A DNA stretch of 64,000 nt from Rhodeus uyekii (Eukaryota; Chordata; Actinopteri; Cypriniformes; Acheilognathidae). The position numbers and the translations under genes were made by a program. The notes under the pieces were generated by a model. The model ran no database searches, was not told where the DNA came from, and saw only the letters and a list, made by a program, of their open reading frames with translations. Position 1 is the stretch's first letter. Every line of letters starts with the position of its first letter. Location of the stretch: positions 3,472,001-3,536,000 of the forward strand of contig JAWRVZ010000014.1 of NCBI GenBank assembly GCA_037043235.1, written 5' to 3'. Positions 22,351 to 31,679 of this stretch are shown piece by piece.

Positions 22351-22969
22351 TTTGGTGGTGAGGGACAATATGGATTTTTATATGTTTTATGATGGAATGC
22401 AAGAATTTTTTTACACAGCTTTTTAGACAACTTTACACAGTGTCTGAAGATGACACGGGCGTCTACTAATTTAACCAAGGTGATTTAATTTCATTCTGAT
22501 CATTTAATTACACATTATGTATTTTCTTTGTATTTCTTATGTATTTCCTGAAGTATTCATGTAGATAATTCTACATGTTGATGGTAAGATTGTTTAATTT
22601 TTCAAACCTGTTGGATAATCTACAATCAAAGCCTTACAGTGTTATTTGTATTTCGCAGTTCACTCTCAGCACCTGTACGTCATGAACATGAACATTCACA
22701 GAGGTAAGCTGGATTTTCACACACAAGTAGTTTCAAACTACTAGTATGTGTCGATTATTTATTTATTTATTTTTGGTGTGTGTTTTTAGGAGGAGGTGCC
22801 ATTGATTCTCCAGTGGTGGTGCATTCGGCATATGGAGAGGTTTTGCCTGGAAGGGAATGACTGACTAAAATGTCAGTGTCTTGGCTGTATTGTTACTTTT
22901 GGTAAAGTGATACTAGAAAGTTATTGTATGAATAGTGCCTATACATTTACATGTTTTCTAAAGGCATGG

Positions 22970-23437
22970 ACAGAGATTTGCATACTGGACAGAAGCAGCA
23001 TCCCCATTTCTTCAGGGAACGCTTGTGCCTGTTTTTAGGGTGTCAAAATGCATCGGCACCAAACCGTCGCTCAACAGAAGAGATCAGGAAGAGGACACTG
23101 ATAAGGTAAATGATTTTAGTCGTCATATACCAAGCAGTTGCATGTATGCTGGATACATATTTTAATTGGTTTGTGCCATTTCATATGTATTTATTTTACC
23201 AGGTGCAACAGCCAGCCATTGCGAGAGACCTTCGTACAGCGTGGAGCTGCTAAACACAGACTCATGCCGTGAGATGACACAGCCTGCTTTTCTCCAGATG
23301 AACTATGATGATCAACAACATGCCCTCAGGAAGGTCCTAGGGAGTGACTTCTCTGAAGCAAAGCATGACTTTTTATTTATATTTCAGTGTCAAGAGGACA
23401 TGGAAACATGTTTGTCATACTGTGCTGATGAGTAAGG
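22970..23437 (+). other. Candidate spliced small gene (exon-like segments)
   Basis: Exon-like segments with canonical splice signals follow the NRF1-like cluster. One at about 22657-22709 (TTTCGCAG acceptor, GAG|GTAAGC donor) and one from about 22792 (TTTTTAG acceptor) precede it. 22974-23106 (TCTAAAG acceptor, AAG|GTAAAT donor) reads MDRDLHTGQKQHPHFFRERL then LGCQNASAPNRRSTEEIRKR. The next begins at a TTTTACCAG acceptor (about 23204); joined in phase it continues CNSQPLRETFVQRGAAKH to a stop. An alternative frame of the last segment (to 23433) encodes QCQEDMETCLSYCADE. AATAAA signals follow at 23497-23520. I do not recognise the protein; this could be a decayed gene. Confidence 0.22.
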
Positions 23438-24063
23438 ACTGAAAGTCAATGCCATGTTACTCAATCAGCGAGTGTGTGTGTATGTGTGAAGGAATTAATA
23501 AATGTTTGAATAAATAAAATTGAATAAATTAATATCTTTATTTTGTGTTTCTTAAATGCAGACATTTAAGCGTACTGATATAAGTTGAATCTATCTTTTG
23601 AAAGTTAAATATTAAATGTAAACTCCTATACAAAGTCTTATGTACACATCTGTGTTTCCAAAAATGTGGTCTAACAAATGTAAACTATTTAGTTTGATTA
23701 AATTTAATGATATATTTTACCTTTTGTGTGTGTTTAAATGCTTTATTAACAAATAGCATGTATAAGGTTAACATTAATATTATATCATAACATTTGCTTC
23801 ACAATACAGTTGAGATTACATAAAATGTGTTGTTTTTAGATTTTGAAATCACATCTATGCACATTTTAATCTCCTTAAGCACTAAAACTGGGTTTTCCAT
23901 TTTTAAATTTATATTTCTGTATATTAAATTTGCATTAAAATAAAATGTATAATGATTCCAGCACCATTTAAGCGTAAAAAGTGTCAAAGTGTAAATTTCT
24001 GAACTATTTCCGGTACGGATCGAGTAGTCACGTGATTGTGATCTGCCGTAAATTGTTTACCAC

Positions 24064-24642
24064 AAAACACATATAGAAAGTCTACAAATTGAGAAACAAA
24101 CATTTCAAGACCAATCAAGGCTACATTAACTCTTAAAATGAAGGCCAGGTAAAGATTGACTTGGTTAGACAAGTAATTACTGATTATAAGCTCCTAAACT
24201 ATCAAACACATCTAAAATGGTTATAACAAAAAAAAACATGCATACATATAGGTCAAACACAACATCTAAAAATGGAAAATAACGAAGTTAAAAGTCACAT
24301 GGCAGATTATTTGTGTGTTCTTTAGATATGTGTCTGTGTGTGCCCCCGGATGGGGGCTTTATGACTCTGTGGAATGCAGAGGGAGAGAGGGTGCAGGAGG
24401 ATGCTTTGTGTTTTAGGGGTGTTAAACTGTCTTGTTCACAGACTCCATGGAGCCGATCCTGTCGAATCACTTTTTCAATCAAAGAATGAATCTGATCGAT
24501 CATTCATGAGCACCGTCCATACTCTACAGTACCAACCCCTTTCCTCCCTCCTTCACACCTTCTGCTACTGCCTGTAAAAACTTATTAAAACCACATTTGA
24601 TTTGATATCACATGAATCCTTATACTGTATACATGTACTATA

Positions 24643-24681
<39 letters not shown>

Positions 24682-24838
24682 CATTTTTTTTTTACCAATG
24701 CTACGGCTTTGGAACGGATTAATTTGTTTTCTATTATTTCTTATGGGAAAGCATGATTCTAGATACGAGCAATTCGAGTTACGAGCTCCACCCAGGAACG
24801 GATTATGCTTGTATCTAGAGGTATTGCTGTAGTTTTAT
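24064..24838. repeat. Duplicated ~0.77 kb segment, copy 1
   Basis: Nearly identical to 26178-26945 (single-base differences such as CCGTCC/CCTTCC near 24510 and GGTATT/GGTGTT near 24822, plus a shorter GT array in copy 2). It covers the right part of the Tigger element including its terminus, a (GT)n array at 24645-24676 and 9 bases beyond the TA site. The matching 71-residue ORFs in both copies have no recognised domain. Confidence 0.9.
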
Positions 24839-25292
24839 ACGTGAACGCCCCGTTTATTACGTGTTTACCGAGGCGATCAAAGCTGAAACAATGTTAATCC
24901 TGTGAAACTAAATTATGTAGGTGAATTTTACACATACTTATGAATGTGTGTACCTTGATAATAAAACATTAAGCATGATATGTGTGTGTAATTATTTCTA
25001 TAGACAAGGACAGAAGATCAGACCAGCTTAAAAGTTGGAAACTATCACAGAAAGTCTAATGGTTTCTTGTTAAAATACCAATAGGAACCATTGGCTTTTA
25101 CCATTTAAACCACTACCGAATTATTTTTTTTTTTTTGTAGTTTGTTTGGGACATATTCCATTAGGATTGAAATCCCCCACCAATAAAACCCAACACATAT
25201 TAGTAGAGACCCACAGAGACCACTATGATCCCTATCAGCACCAATAAAATTCCCATGAAAACCATTAAATCCAATAGAATTTCTGTAATGGT

Positions 25293-25295
<3 letters not shown>

Positions 25296-25382
<87 letters not shown>
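25296..25382. repeat. (TA)n microsatellite
   Basis: About 43 TA units. The flanks 24840-25295 and 25383-25640 are AT-rich without a gene. Confidence 0.96.
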
Positions 25383-25386
<4 letters not shown>

Positions 25387-25645
25387 TTTTTTTTTTTCTT
25401 TATTAGCAGGGCAGTATCATGTGTGAAAGGTTTATCTTGCTAAGCTTTGGGAAGCAGAACTCTATAACATGTTAACTGGTGGGACTGATATTTTTTTATG
25501 TTGAAACGGATGTGCTTATATAACTGGTTGCACTTGTATAATGTAGCAGAAGCTTTTTGAAGTTTCTGTATTTGATGCAAATTGTTTGTAACAATGTTCA
25601 TATGCTCTCTAATTAATAATACAAATAAATAAATAGAAATGTGAC

Positions 25646-25954
25646 TGTCACAGTCCTGTCTTGATCCTTATGTTTGTCCCTTATGTGTTGCCGTAGCTGT
25701 CTTAGTCTGTGATTACCTAGTTAGTTCGCCACCTGTTTGTCATTTCCTAGTGTATTTAAACCCTCATGTGCTCCATTGTGGTTGTCAGTCTTTAAATGTT
25801 ACTTGTAGAAGTCGCTCTCCCTCCGAGTTTCTGTTTTTGCACCCCCGTGTGCTCTTTTGTTTATTGTTGATAATTAAAGTTCCTTTTTGAGTTTATCTTG
25901 TGATCTCAGTGTCGTGTGTCTCCGTGTTACTACACACCGCCTGGATTGCTAACA
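25646..25954 (+). repeat. 5' LTR
   Basis: 309 bp, TG...CA. It contains GTGTATTTAAACCC, a TATA-like motif, and AATTAAAGTT near the end as a polyadenylation-like signal. Confidence 0.92.
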
Positions 25955-25992
25955 GAAAGACTGACCTGGGTTGGTCGCCTCAAAGGACTTAA

Positions 25993-26177
25993 TATGGAAT
26001 TCCCCGCCGTCGCTTTGCTGCTTCTACAGCAGAAGGACCGTCCGCTGGAAGTGCACACCCAAGAATTCCTGGACATTGCGTGGCGTACTCACTATCCGGA
26101 CGACGCGCTCATCAGTTTTTACACCGCCGGACTAAGCGCGTCGTCCCGGGCACGCATCCCAGCGGGCGGTCCCAGCA
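25993..26177 (+). pseudogene. gag-like N-terminal frame, cut by the inserted segment
   Basis: From the ATG at 25993: MEFPAVALLLLQQKDRPLEV then HTQEFLDIAWRTHYPDDALI, ending near SSRARIPAGGPSK where the duplicated Tigger-derived segment starts. It resembles the short N-terminal gag-like region of cyprinid Gypsy-like non-autonomous elements. The likely continuation, KSSMDFQAFVEWVLASHNSP, starts at 26946 on the far side of the insertion. Role uncertain; perhaps RNA packaging. Confidence 0.5.
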
Positions 26178-26758
26178 AAAACACATATAGAAAGTCTACA
26201 AATTGAGAAACAAACATTTCAAGACCAATCAAGGCTACATTAACTCTTAAAATGAAGGCCAGGTAAAGATTGACTTGGTTAGACAAGTAATTACTGATTA
26301 TAAGCTCCTAAACTATCAAACACATCTAAAATGGTTATAACAAAAAAAAACATGCATACATATAGGTCAAACACAACATCTAAAAATGGAAAATAACGAA
26401 GTTAAAAGTCACATGGCAGATTATTTGTGTGTTCTTTAGATATGTGTCTGTGTGTGCCCCCGGATGGGGGCTTTATGACTCTGTGGAATGCAGAGGGAGA
26501 GAGGGTGCAGGAGGATGCTTTGTGTTTTAGGGGTGTTAAACTGTCTTGTTCACAGACTCCATGGAGCCGATCCTGTCGAATCACTTTTTCAATCAAAGAA
26601 TGAATCTGATCGATCATTCATGAGCACCTTCCATACTCTACAGTACCAACCCCTTTCCTCCCTCCTTCACACCTTCTGCTACTGCCTGTAAAAACTTATT
26701 AAAACCACATTTGATTTGATATCACATGAATCCTTATACTGTATACATGTACTATAAT

Positions 26759-26789
<31 letters not shown>

Positions 26790-26945
26790 CATTTTTTTTT
26801 ACCAATGCTACGGCTTTGGAACGGATTAATTTGTTTTCTATTATTTCTTATGGGAAAGCATGATTCTAGATACGAGCAATTCGAGTTACGAGCTCCACCC
26901 AGGAACGGATTATGCTTGTATCTAGAGGTGTTGCTGTAGTTTTAT
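26178..26945. repeat. Duplicated ~0.77 kb segment, copy 2 (inside the LTR element)
   Basis: Copy of 24064-24838 in the same orientation, lying within the gag-like frame. The GT array is shorter (about 24 bases at 26759-26782). Flanks are CCCAGC at the left and, slightly further out, GTCCAGC at the right, which is not a clean target duplication. Confidence 0.88.
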
Positions 26946-26953
26946 CTAAGTCC

Positions 26954-28333
26954 AGCATGGACTTCCAAGCCTTCGTGGAGTGGGTGCTGGCGAGTCACAA
27001 CTCGCCATTTACCATCGGGCCGGCGGAGGATACCGCCAGTCCCACTCCACAGCACCAGCCGGAACCCGCGCTCCATCAGCCTGAGCTTTCCCCCGCGCCT
27101 CGACGCCCGTCAGCGGCAGTTCCCGCGCCTCGACGCCCGTCAGCGGCAGTTCCCGCGCCTCGACGCCCGTCAGCGGCAGTTCCCGCGCCTCGACGCCCGT
27201 CAGCGGCAGTTCCCGCGCCTCGACGCCCGTCAGCGGCAGTTCCCGCGCCTCGACGCCCGTCAGCGGCAGTTCCCGCGCCTCGACGCCCGTCAGCGGCAGT
27301 TCCCGCGCCTCGACGCCCGTCAGTGCCAGTTCCCGCGGCCTCGCCGGCCGAAAACGGACTGTGTTCTCCCCGAGCGGCCGAGCATGAACTGAGTTTTCCC
27401 CGAGCGGCCGAACATGAACTGTGTTTCCTCCGAGCGGCCGAACATGAACTGTGTTTCCCCCGAGCGGCCGAACATGAACTGTGTTTCCCCCGAGCGGCCG
27501 AACATGAACTGTGTTTCCCCAGAGCGTCAGAGCCGCCCGAACTGCTTCCCCGAGCGTCAGAGCCGCCCGAACTGCTTCCCCGAGCGTCAGAGCCGCCCGA
27601 GCTGCTTCCCCGAGCATCAGAGCCGCCCAAGCAGCCGTGGCCCGACCCGCCGGAGCAGCCGTGGCCCGACCCGCCTGAGCAGCCGTGGCCCGACCCTCCT
27701 GAGCAGCCGTGGCCCGAACCGCCGGAGCTGCCGTGGCCCGAGCCGCCATCAGACCTCCCAGACCTCCCAGACCACCCAGACCTCCAAGACCTCCTCGAAC
27801 CTCCGCCAGCCTTCCAAGACCTCCCCGAACCCGAGCCACCGGAACTCCCACCCAGCCTCCCTCTCCCACCACCTCTACCCAGCCTGCACCCGTCCCCATC
27901 TCTGCCTGTGCCCCGCTTCCCCGCTCTGGCTCCACCCAACACCGTGGAGCTGTCATGCGTCGGCGGTACACCGGCATCGTGGGGCACCTCCGACCTCAGT
28001 GCCCCTCATTCCACCTCGGCCCGTCGACGCATCGTCAGGGCCTCCACTCCTCACACCCTCAGCCCAATCGACAACCCTCAGTCTCTCCTCTCCTGCGGGC
28101 TCCCTCGTCCTACCGGTGTCTCCTTGGTCGGTCGTCGCCTGGCCTCCTCCTGTGGCGTCGGCCGGCTCCTCCCTCCCTTCAGTTCCCCCTACGTCCTCTG
28201 TCCCTCCGCCTCCGAGTCAGTCCTCGGGCCTGCCACTGGTTCTTCGGAGGTTCGTCACTCCAGCTCTTCCTCGGCCTCCGGAGCCAGCGGCGTCACTCAG
28301 GGAACTTGGCCCGTCGGCTCCACCATGGACTGA
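26954..28333 (+). CDS. Proline-rich repeat protein of the LTR element
   Basis: One open frame of roughly 460 residues (an upstream ATG at 26912 lies in the inserted segment). After DFQAFVEWVLASHNSPFTIG come four blocks of in-frame repeats: (PAPRRPSAAV) eight times, (ELCFPRAAEH) about five, (RASEPPELLP) four, then (EQPWPDPP) units, followed by a Pro/Leu/Ser-rich tail. Each DNA unit is 30 or 24 bases, so copy-number change does not break the frame. Other frames are also open here because the repeat is GC-rich, so openness alone is weak evidence. Similar proline-rich frames occur in related fish elements. No enzymatic domain; it stops about 200 bases before the 3' LTR. Confidence 0.5.
   Translation, partial: SMDFQAFVEWVLASHNSPFTIGPAEDTASPTPQHQPEPALHQPELSPAPRRPSAAVPAPRRPSAAVPAPRRPSAAVPAPRRPSAAVPAPRRPSAAVPAPRRPSAAVPAPRRPSAAVPAPRRPSVPVPAASPAENGLCSPRAAEHELSFPRAAEHELCFLRAAEHELCFPRAAEHELCFPRAAEHELCFPRASEPPELLPRASEPPELLPRASEPPELLPRASEPPKQPWPDPPEQPWPDPPEQPWPDPPEQPWPEPPELPWPEPPSDLPDLPDHPDLQDLLEPPPAFQDLPEPEPPELPPSLPLPPPLPSLHPSPSLPVPRFPALAPPNTVELSCVGGTPASWGTSDLSAPHSTSARRRIVRASTPHTLSPIDNPQSLLSCGLPRPTGVSLVGRRLASSCGVGRLLPPFSSPYVLCPSASESVLGPATGSSEVRHSSSSSASGASGVTQGTWPVGSTMD
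27091..27330 (+). repeat. 30-bp coding minisatellite, 8 units
   Basis: Eight head-to-tail 30-bp units, nearly identical, encoding the decapeptide PAPRRPSAAV; only the first and last units vary. Confidence 0.95.
27361..27520 (+). repeat. 30-bp coding minisatellite, 5 units
   Basis: Five units of a 30-bp repeat encoding ELCFPRAAEH with small variants. Confidence 0.93.
27521..27750 (+). repeat. 30-bp and 24-bp coding minisatellites
   Basis: Four 30-bp units encoding RASEPPELLP (27521-27640), followed by several 24-bp units encoding EQPWPDPP (27640-27750). Confidence 0.9.
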
Positions 28334-28535
28334 CTCGGGTGCCTGGCCCCTGACCCCGCCTGCTCCCCCCTGGACACCTCCCTCTGCCTGGCCCCTGATC
28401 CCTCCTGCACCCCCATGGACTTGATTATTTGGACTCTATGTTGTATTTTGTTCAGTCCTCCCCCTGGTCCCCCTCCCTCCCTCCGCTGTATTCCTGTTTA
28501 GGCGCGAGGTCGCGCCTTTCGGGAGGGTGAGCTAC

Positions 28536-28844
28536 TGTCACAGTCCTGTCTTGATCCTTATGTTTGTCCCTCATGTGTTGCCGTAGCTGTCTTAGTCTGT
28601 GATTACCTAGTTAGTTCGCCACCTGTTTGTCATTTCCTAGTTTATTTAAACCCTCATGTGCTCCATTGTGGTTGTCAGTCTTTAAATGTTACTTGTAGAA
28701 GTCGCTCTCCCTCCGAGTTTCTGTTTTTGCACCCCCGTGTGCTCTTTTGTTTATTGTTGATAATTAAAGTTCCTTTTTGAGTTTATCTTGTGATCTCAGT
28801 GTCGTGTGTCTCTGTGTTACTACACACCGCCTGGATTGCTAACA
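28536..28844 (+). repeat. 3' LTR
   Basis: 309 bp, same length as the 5' LTR with about three substitutions. Confidence 0.92.
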
Positions 28845-28924
28845 GTGACAGAGGGTGTGCTTTTGGTAAGGCTTGAACAGAGTGTTCATTAAATGTTCTG
28901 GTTTTTATTCAGAAATATTATTCA

Positions 28925-29017
28925 ACTTAATTATTATTCTCATACTTATTATTCAACTTCTCTACAGTCTTTGGTGAAAGGTGATTTCTTTTTTTTCTTT
29001 TTACAATTTAACGAGCT
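28925..29017 (-). pseudogene. C-terminal end of the split hAT transposase
   Basis: The minus strand from 29017 reads AR*IV then KRKKRNHLSPKTVEKL and stops soon after, followed by an AATAAA about 20 bases on. This is the end of the hAT dimerisation domain. Its missing upstream part, ending VPCERIFS, is at 35958, on the other side of the 6.9 kb element. Confidence 0.7.
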
Positions 29018-29135
29018 TTCACAAGTTTACACTTGCCAATGATTCAGGAGCGGTAAAGGTATGCGTATTTGGCGTGCTCTCCGAGGAGAGGGCTCGGAGC
29101 TCTGTATTTGGCCCGAACCTGGAGCACCCCCCCCC
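29018..29135. repeat. Split direct repeat P1
   Basis: Matches P2 (29343-29452) from TTTCACA through GCCCGAACCTGGAGCAC, with a few substitutions and a poly-C run (29128-29140) at its end. Confidence 0.85.
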
Positions 29136-29189
29136 CCCCCAATTAAGTGCAACAATTAAGTGTGAGGAGTCGGGGTGGTGGAGGGATGC

Positions 29190-29342
29190 TGTAAACTGTC
29201 GAGGAATGTAGGTGAATCGAACAAGGCTATATATACATGCTTCCTCTCATGCTGATAGGATGAGGTGTAATTGCTGATGATGAGTTGATTGCTTTCATCC
29301 TTGGACGTGCTCCTCCCGAACTTTGTTAATTAAACATCATTT
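29190..29342. repeat. Split direct repeat Q1
   Basis: About 150 bases repeated at the far end as Q2 (35806-35957), differing at roughly four positions. It includes CAAGGCTATATATACATGC, a TATA-like stretch. Confidence 0.88.
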
Positions 29343-29452
29343 CACATCATTTGCCAATGATTCAGGAGCGGTAAAGGTATGCGTATTTGGCGTGCTGTCC
29401 GAGGAGAGGGATCCGAGCTCGGTATTTGGCCCGAACCTGGAGCACTCCCCCA
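29343..29452. repeat. Split direct repeat P2
   Basis: Second copy of P. Just beyond it, 29472-29521 reads ACAAATTCCTTGTGTGTGCA to AATAAAG, the usual 3' tail of an L2-like LINE, probably a tiny truncated insertion. Confidence 0.8.
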
Positions 29453-29839
29453 AAAATTGCAAAGGTCCAATCTTCAATACAAGACAAATTCCTTGTGTGT
29501 GCAAGCACACTTGGCAATAAAGTTCTAGCAAGGAGTTGGTGACCCCCAAAAAATGGCGAGGTGAAGCTGGGTGGGTTCTTGTATCGTCGGGAGGGAGTTT
29601 GTTGTTTATGCTGTCCGAAGGATGAGCATCACTGATAGTTGGTTGTATATGGCTTGAGGCACAGAGGTTTGCTTTGCAATGGAGATATATTATATTCAAT
29701 AATATTCGACTTGTAGCAAGAAGGCGAGTTGGTTGGAGATCTAGTTCCTGTGAGTATAGGGGTACCTCTGTGGAAACGGGGGGCGCTTATCAGGATACTA
29801 GATGATGTCATCAGGTCTTTGGAGCCTCTCCGGCTAGAC

Positions 29840-30310
29840 TTCACGGTCATGGGAATTCAAGAGAATTGTCTCCTGCTGGAGAGTCACTGCTGCAGCAGTG
29901 GAGGAATTTCCCCTTAGTTCTGGCTTCTTTTGGGGTGTGGTAATGTCGTTGCTGTGCTGATGAAAGGGTTTCAGGACTGGGCTTCTGGGGGAGCGTTGCT
30001 GCTGCAGTGGTTGAGAATTTGAGATAACTGGCTCTTGCGGGAGTGTCGGTGCTGTGGCAGTAGAGCAATATTCCTTAGGCTGACTCCTGTGGGGAGTGTG
30101 GGGGAACATCATTGTTGCAGCAATGGAAGGAAGTTCAGAACAGAGCTCCTGCGGGAGCCTCACTTCTGCAGCAGTGGAATAATTTCCCCATAGCTGACTC
30201 CTGCGGTAGTGTAGGGGAACATCATTACTGCGGCAATGGAAGGGGTTTCCAGGGCTGGGTTTCCTTCTGGAGCATCTCTACTGCGGCAGTGGAAAGCTGT
30301 GGCCGTGAAG
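29840..30310. repeat. Array of CTCCTGCGGGAGTGTC / CTGCGGCAGTGG words
   Basis: Degenerate alternating words CTCCTG(C)GGGAG and GCTGCxGCAGTGG recur about every 40-80 bases here and again at 32085-32240 and 32790-32945. On the minus strand they read as TLPQEP and AAAVTL-type peptides, but stops interrupt them. Many of these words are short inverted repeats (CTCCxGCGGGAG). Confidence 0.6.
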
Positions 30311-30379
30311 ATAGTATGTGAAAAGGAGCAGATATTAACTGATGAGAGTTTGTTGGGCTTGTTTGATGTTTGATCTGTC

Positions 30380-31669
30380 AAGTCAAGTCACCTTTATTTA
30401 TATAGCGCTTTTTACAATGTAGATTGTTTCAAAGCAGCTTTACAGGAAAAACAATATAAACAAAGTTTGTTTGGCTGAACAGAAGCCCCAAAAGAGCAGC
30501 TGAATCAATACAATTGATGAATTTTAAGTATTAAGTTTCCCCAACTGAGCAAGCCATGGGCGACAGCGGCAAGGAACCAAAACTCCGGCAGGTGACATAA
30601 CGAATGAAGAATAGAATGGAGAAAAAACCTTGGGAGAAACCAGGCTCAGTCGGGGGACCAGTTCTCCTCTGGCCAACAACCAAACAGAACATGATTATTA
30701 TACAACAATTCAAGTCCAATATGAAGTCCAATTTGGTCCGTTAGAGATGGGTTCATGATCGTCACAGGGGAGGGTCTAGTAGAGTCACGATCTCCGCAGA
30801 CACTTCAGGGCAGTGCTGTGCTCGTGTCCAGGTCCTTCATCTGATCTGGATATGGCCCGGATCCAGCTGACCACAATAACCTCGGAATAAACAGAGACCA
30901 ATATTAGCGTAGATGCCATTCTTCTTCTGATGCATCGAGTACATCAGGTGTTATGGGAATGTTCCCGGTTCCAGCTTACCTAAATTATGCAGCCTAACAA
31001 TCATTTTACATGATTTGGGTTAAAAATGTATGTATAATGTGTTATGTGTATGCCAGGTTGAAGAGATGTGTTTTTAGTCTACATTTAAACTAACAGAGTG
31101 TGTCTGCTTCCCGAACTGTAATAGGAAGACTGTTCCAGAGTTTAGGAGCTAAATAGGAAAAGGATCGACCGCCAGCAGTTGACTTTGATATTCTAGGTAT
31201 TATAAGCTGGTCAGTATTTTGGGATCGCAATAGACGTGAAGGACTATAATGTGTTAAGAGATCGTTCAAGTACTGTGGAGCTAAACCATTTAATGCTTTG
31301 TAAGTAATTAGCAAGATTTTAAAATGTATTCGGTGTTTAATAGGAAGCCAGTGCAGGTTTGACAGAACTGGGCTAATATGCTCATACTTCCTGGTTCTAG
31401 TAAGAACTCGAGCTGCTGCATTTTGGACCAGCTGGAATTTGTTTATTAAGCGTGCAGGGCAACCACCTAGTAAAGCATTACAATAATCTAGCCTTGAACT
31501 CATGAACGCATGAACTAACTTTTCCGCATTTGTCTTGCATAGCATATGTCGCAATTTAGATATATTTTTAAGATGGAAGAATGCCGTATTACAGATGCTA
31601 GAAACATGGCTTTCAAATGAAAGATTGGTATCAAAGAGCACACCCAGGTTTCTAACTGACGACGAAGAC
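30380..31669 (-). mobile_element. 5'-truncated L2-type LINE, 10-bp TSD TTGATCTGTC
   Basis: The minus strand encodes the C-terminal ~200 residues of an L2-type ORF2 (about 31090-31669: SVRNLGVLFDTNLSFESHVS, SRLDYCNALLGGCPARLINK, HWLPIKHRIHFKILLITYKA, PKLWNSLPITVREADTLC), followed by a 3' UTR ending in GACTTGACTT. It is almost the same sequence as 51690-52943. A 10-bp duplication TTGATCTGTC flanks it at 30370-30379 and 31670-31679, so this is a target-primed insertion. The frame appears to extend to 31815, but those extra N-terminal residues come from host sequence. Confidence 0.92.
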
Positions 31670-31679
31670 TTGATCTGTC

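Larger units (their letters stand above)
20601..24829 (+). mobile_element. Tigger/pogo-type DNA transposon remnant with later insertions
   Basis: The left end at 20601 reads CAGTGATATCTCGAGATACG and the right end ends CTAGAGGTATTGCTG (reverse complement CAGCAATACCTCTAG). Both are flanked by TA (20599-20600, 24830-24831), the Tigger/pogo target. The subterminal words GAGATACGAGCA at the left and GAACGGATTA ... GATACGAGCAATTCGAG at the right are typical of Tigger ends. Just inside the left end lies a decayed CENP-B-like transposase N-terminus (20792-21120). The 4.2 kb span is longer than the residual coding sequence accounts for, so the middle (about 21400-24060) probably includes unrelated insertions. 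Confidence 0.65.
25646..28844 (+). mobile_element. Non-autonomous LTR retrotransposon, TSD GTGAC
   Basis: Two 309-bp direct repeats, 25646-25954 and 28536-28844, each TGTCACAG...GCTAACA, bound a 2.58 kb interior. A perfect 5-bp duplication GTGAC lies at 25641-25645 and 28845-28849. A purine-rich tract (GGGAGGGTGAG) precedes the 3' LTR, as a polypurine tract would. The LTRs differ at about three positions of 309, so insertion was recent. The interior has no protease, RT or integrase, only a short gag-like start and a long proline-rich frame, so it needs enzymes from another element. An unrelated 0.77 kb segment (26178-26945) interrupts it. Confidence 0.92.

Noticed and set aside
26171..26955. 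Target-site duplication around the inserted 0.77 kb copy (CCCAGC / TCCAGC)
   Set aside because: Imperfect and offset from the end of homology, so not reliable evidence for transposition.
27009..27987. Two minus-strand frames of 303 and 322 residues through the LTR element
   Set aside because: They are mirror readings of the GC-rich 30-bp repeats; any frame lacking stops in one unit stays open through the array.
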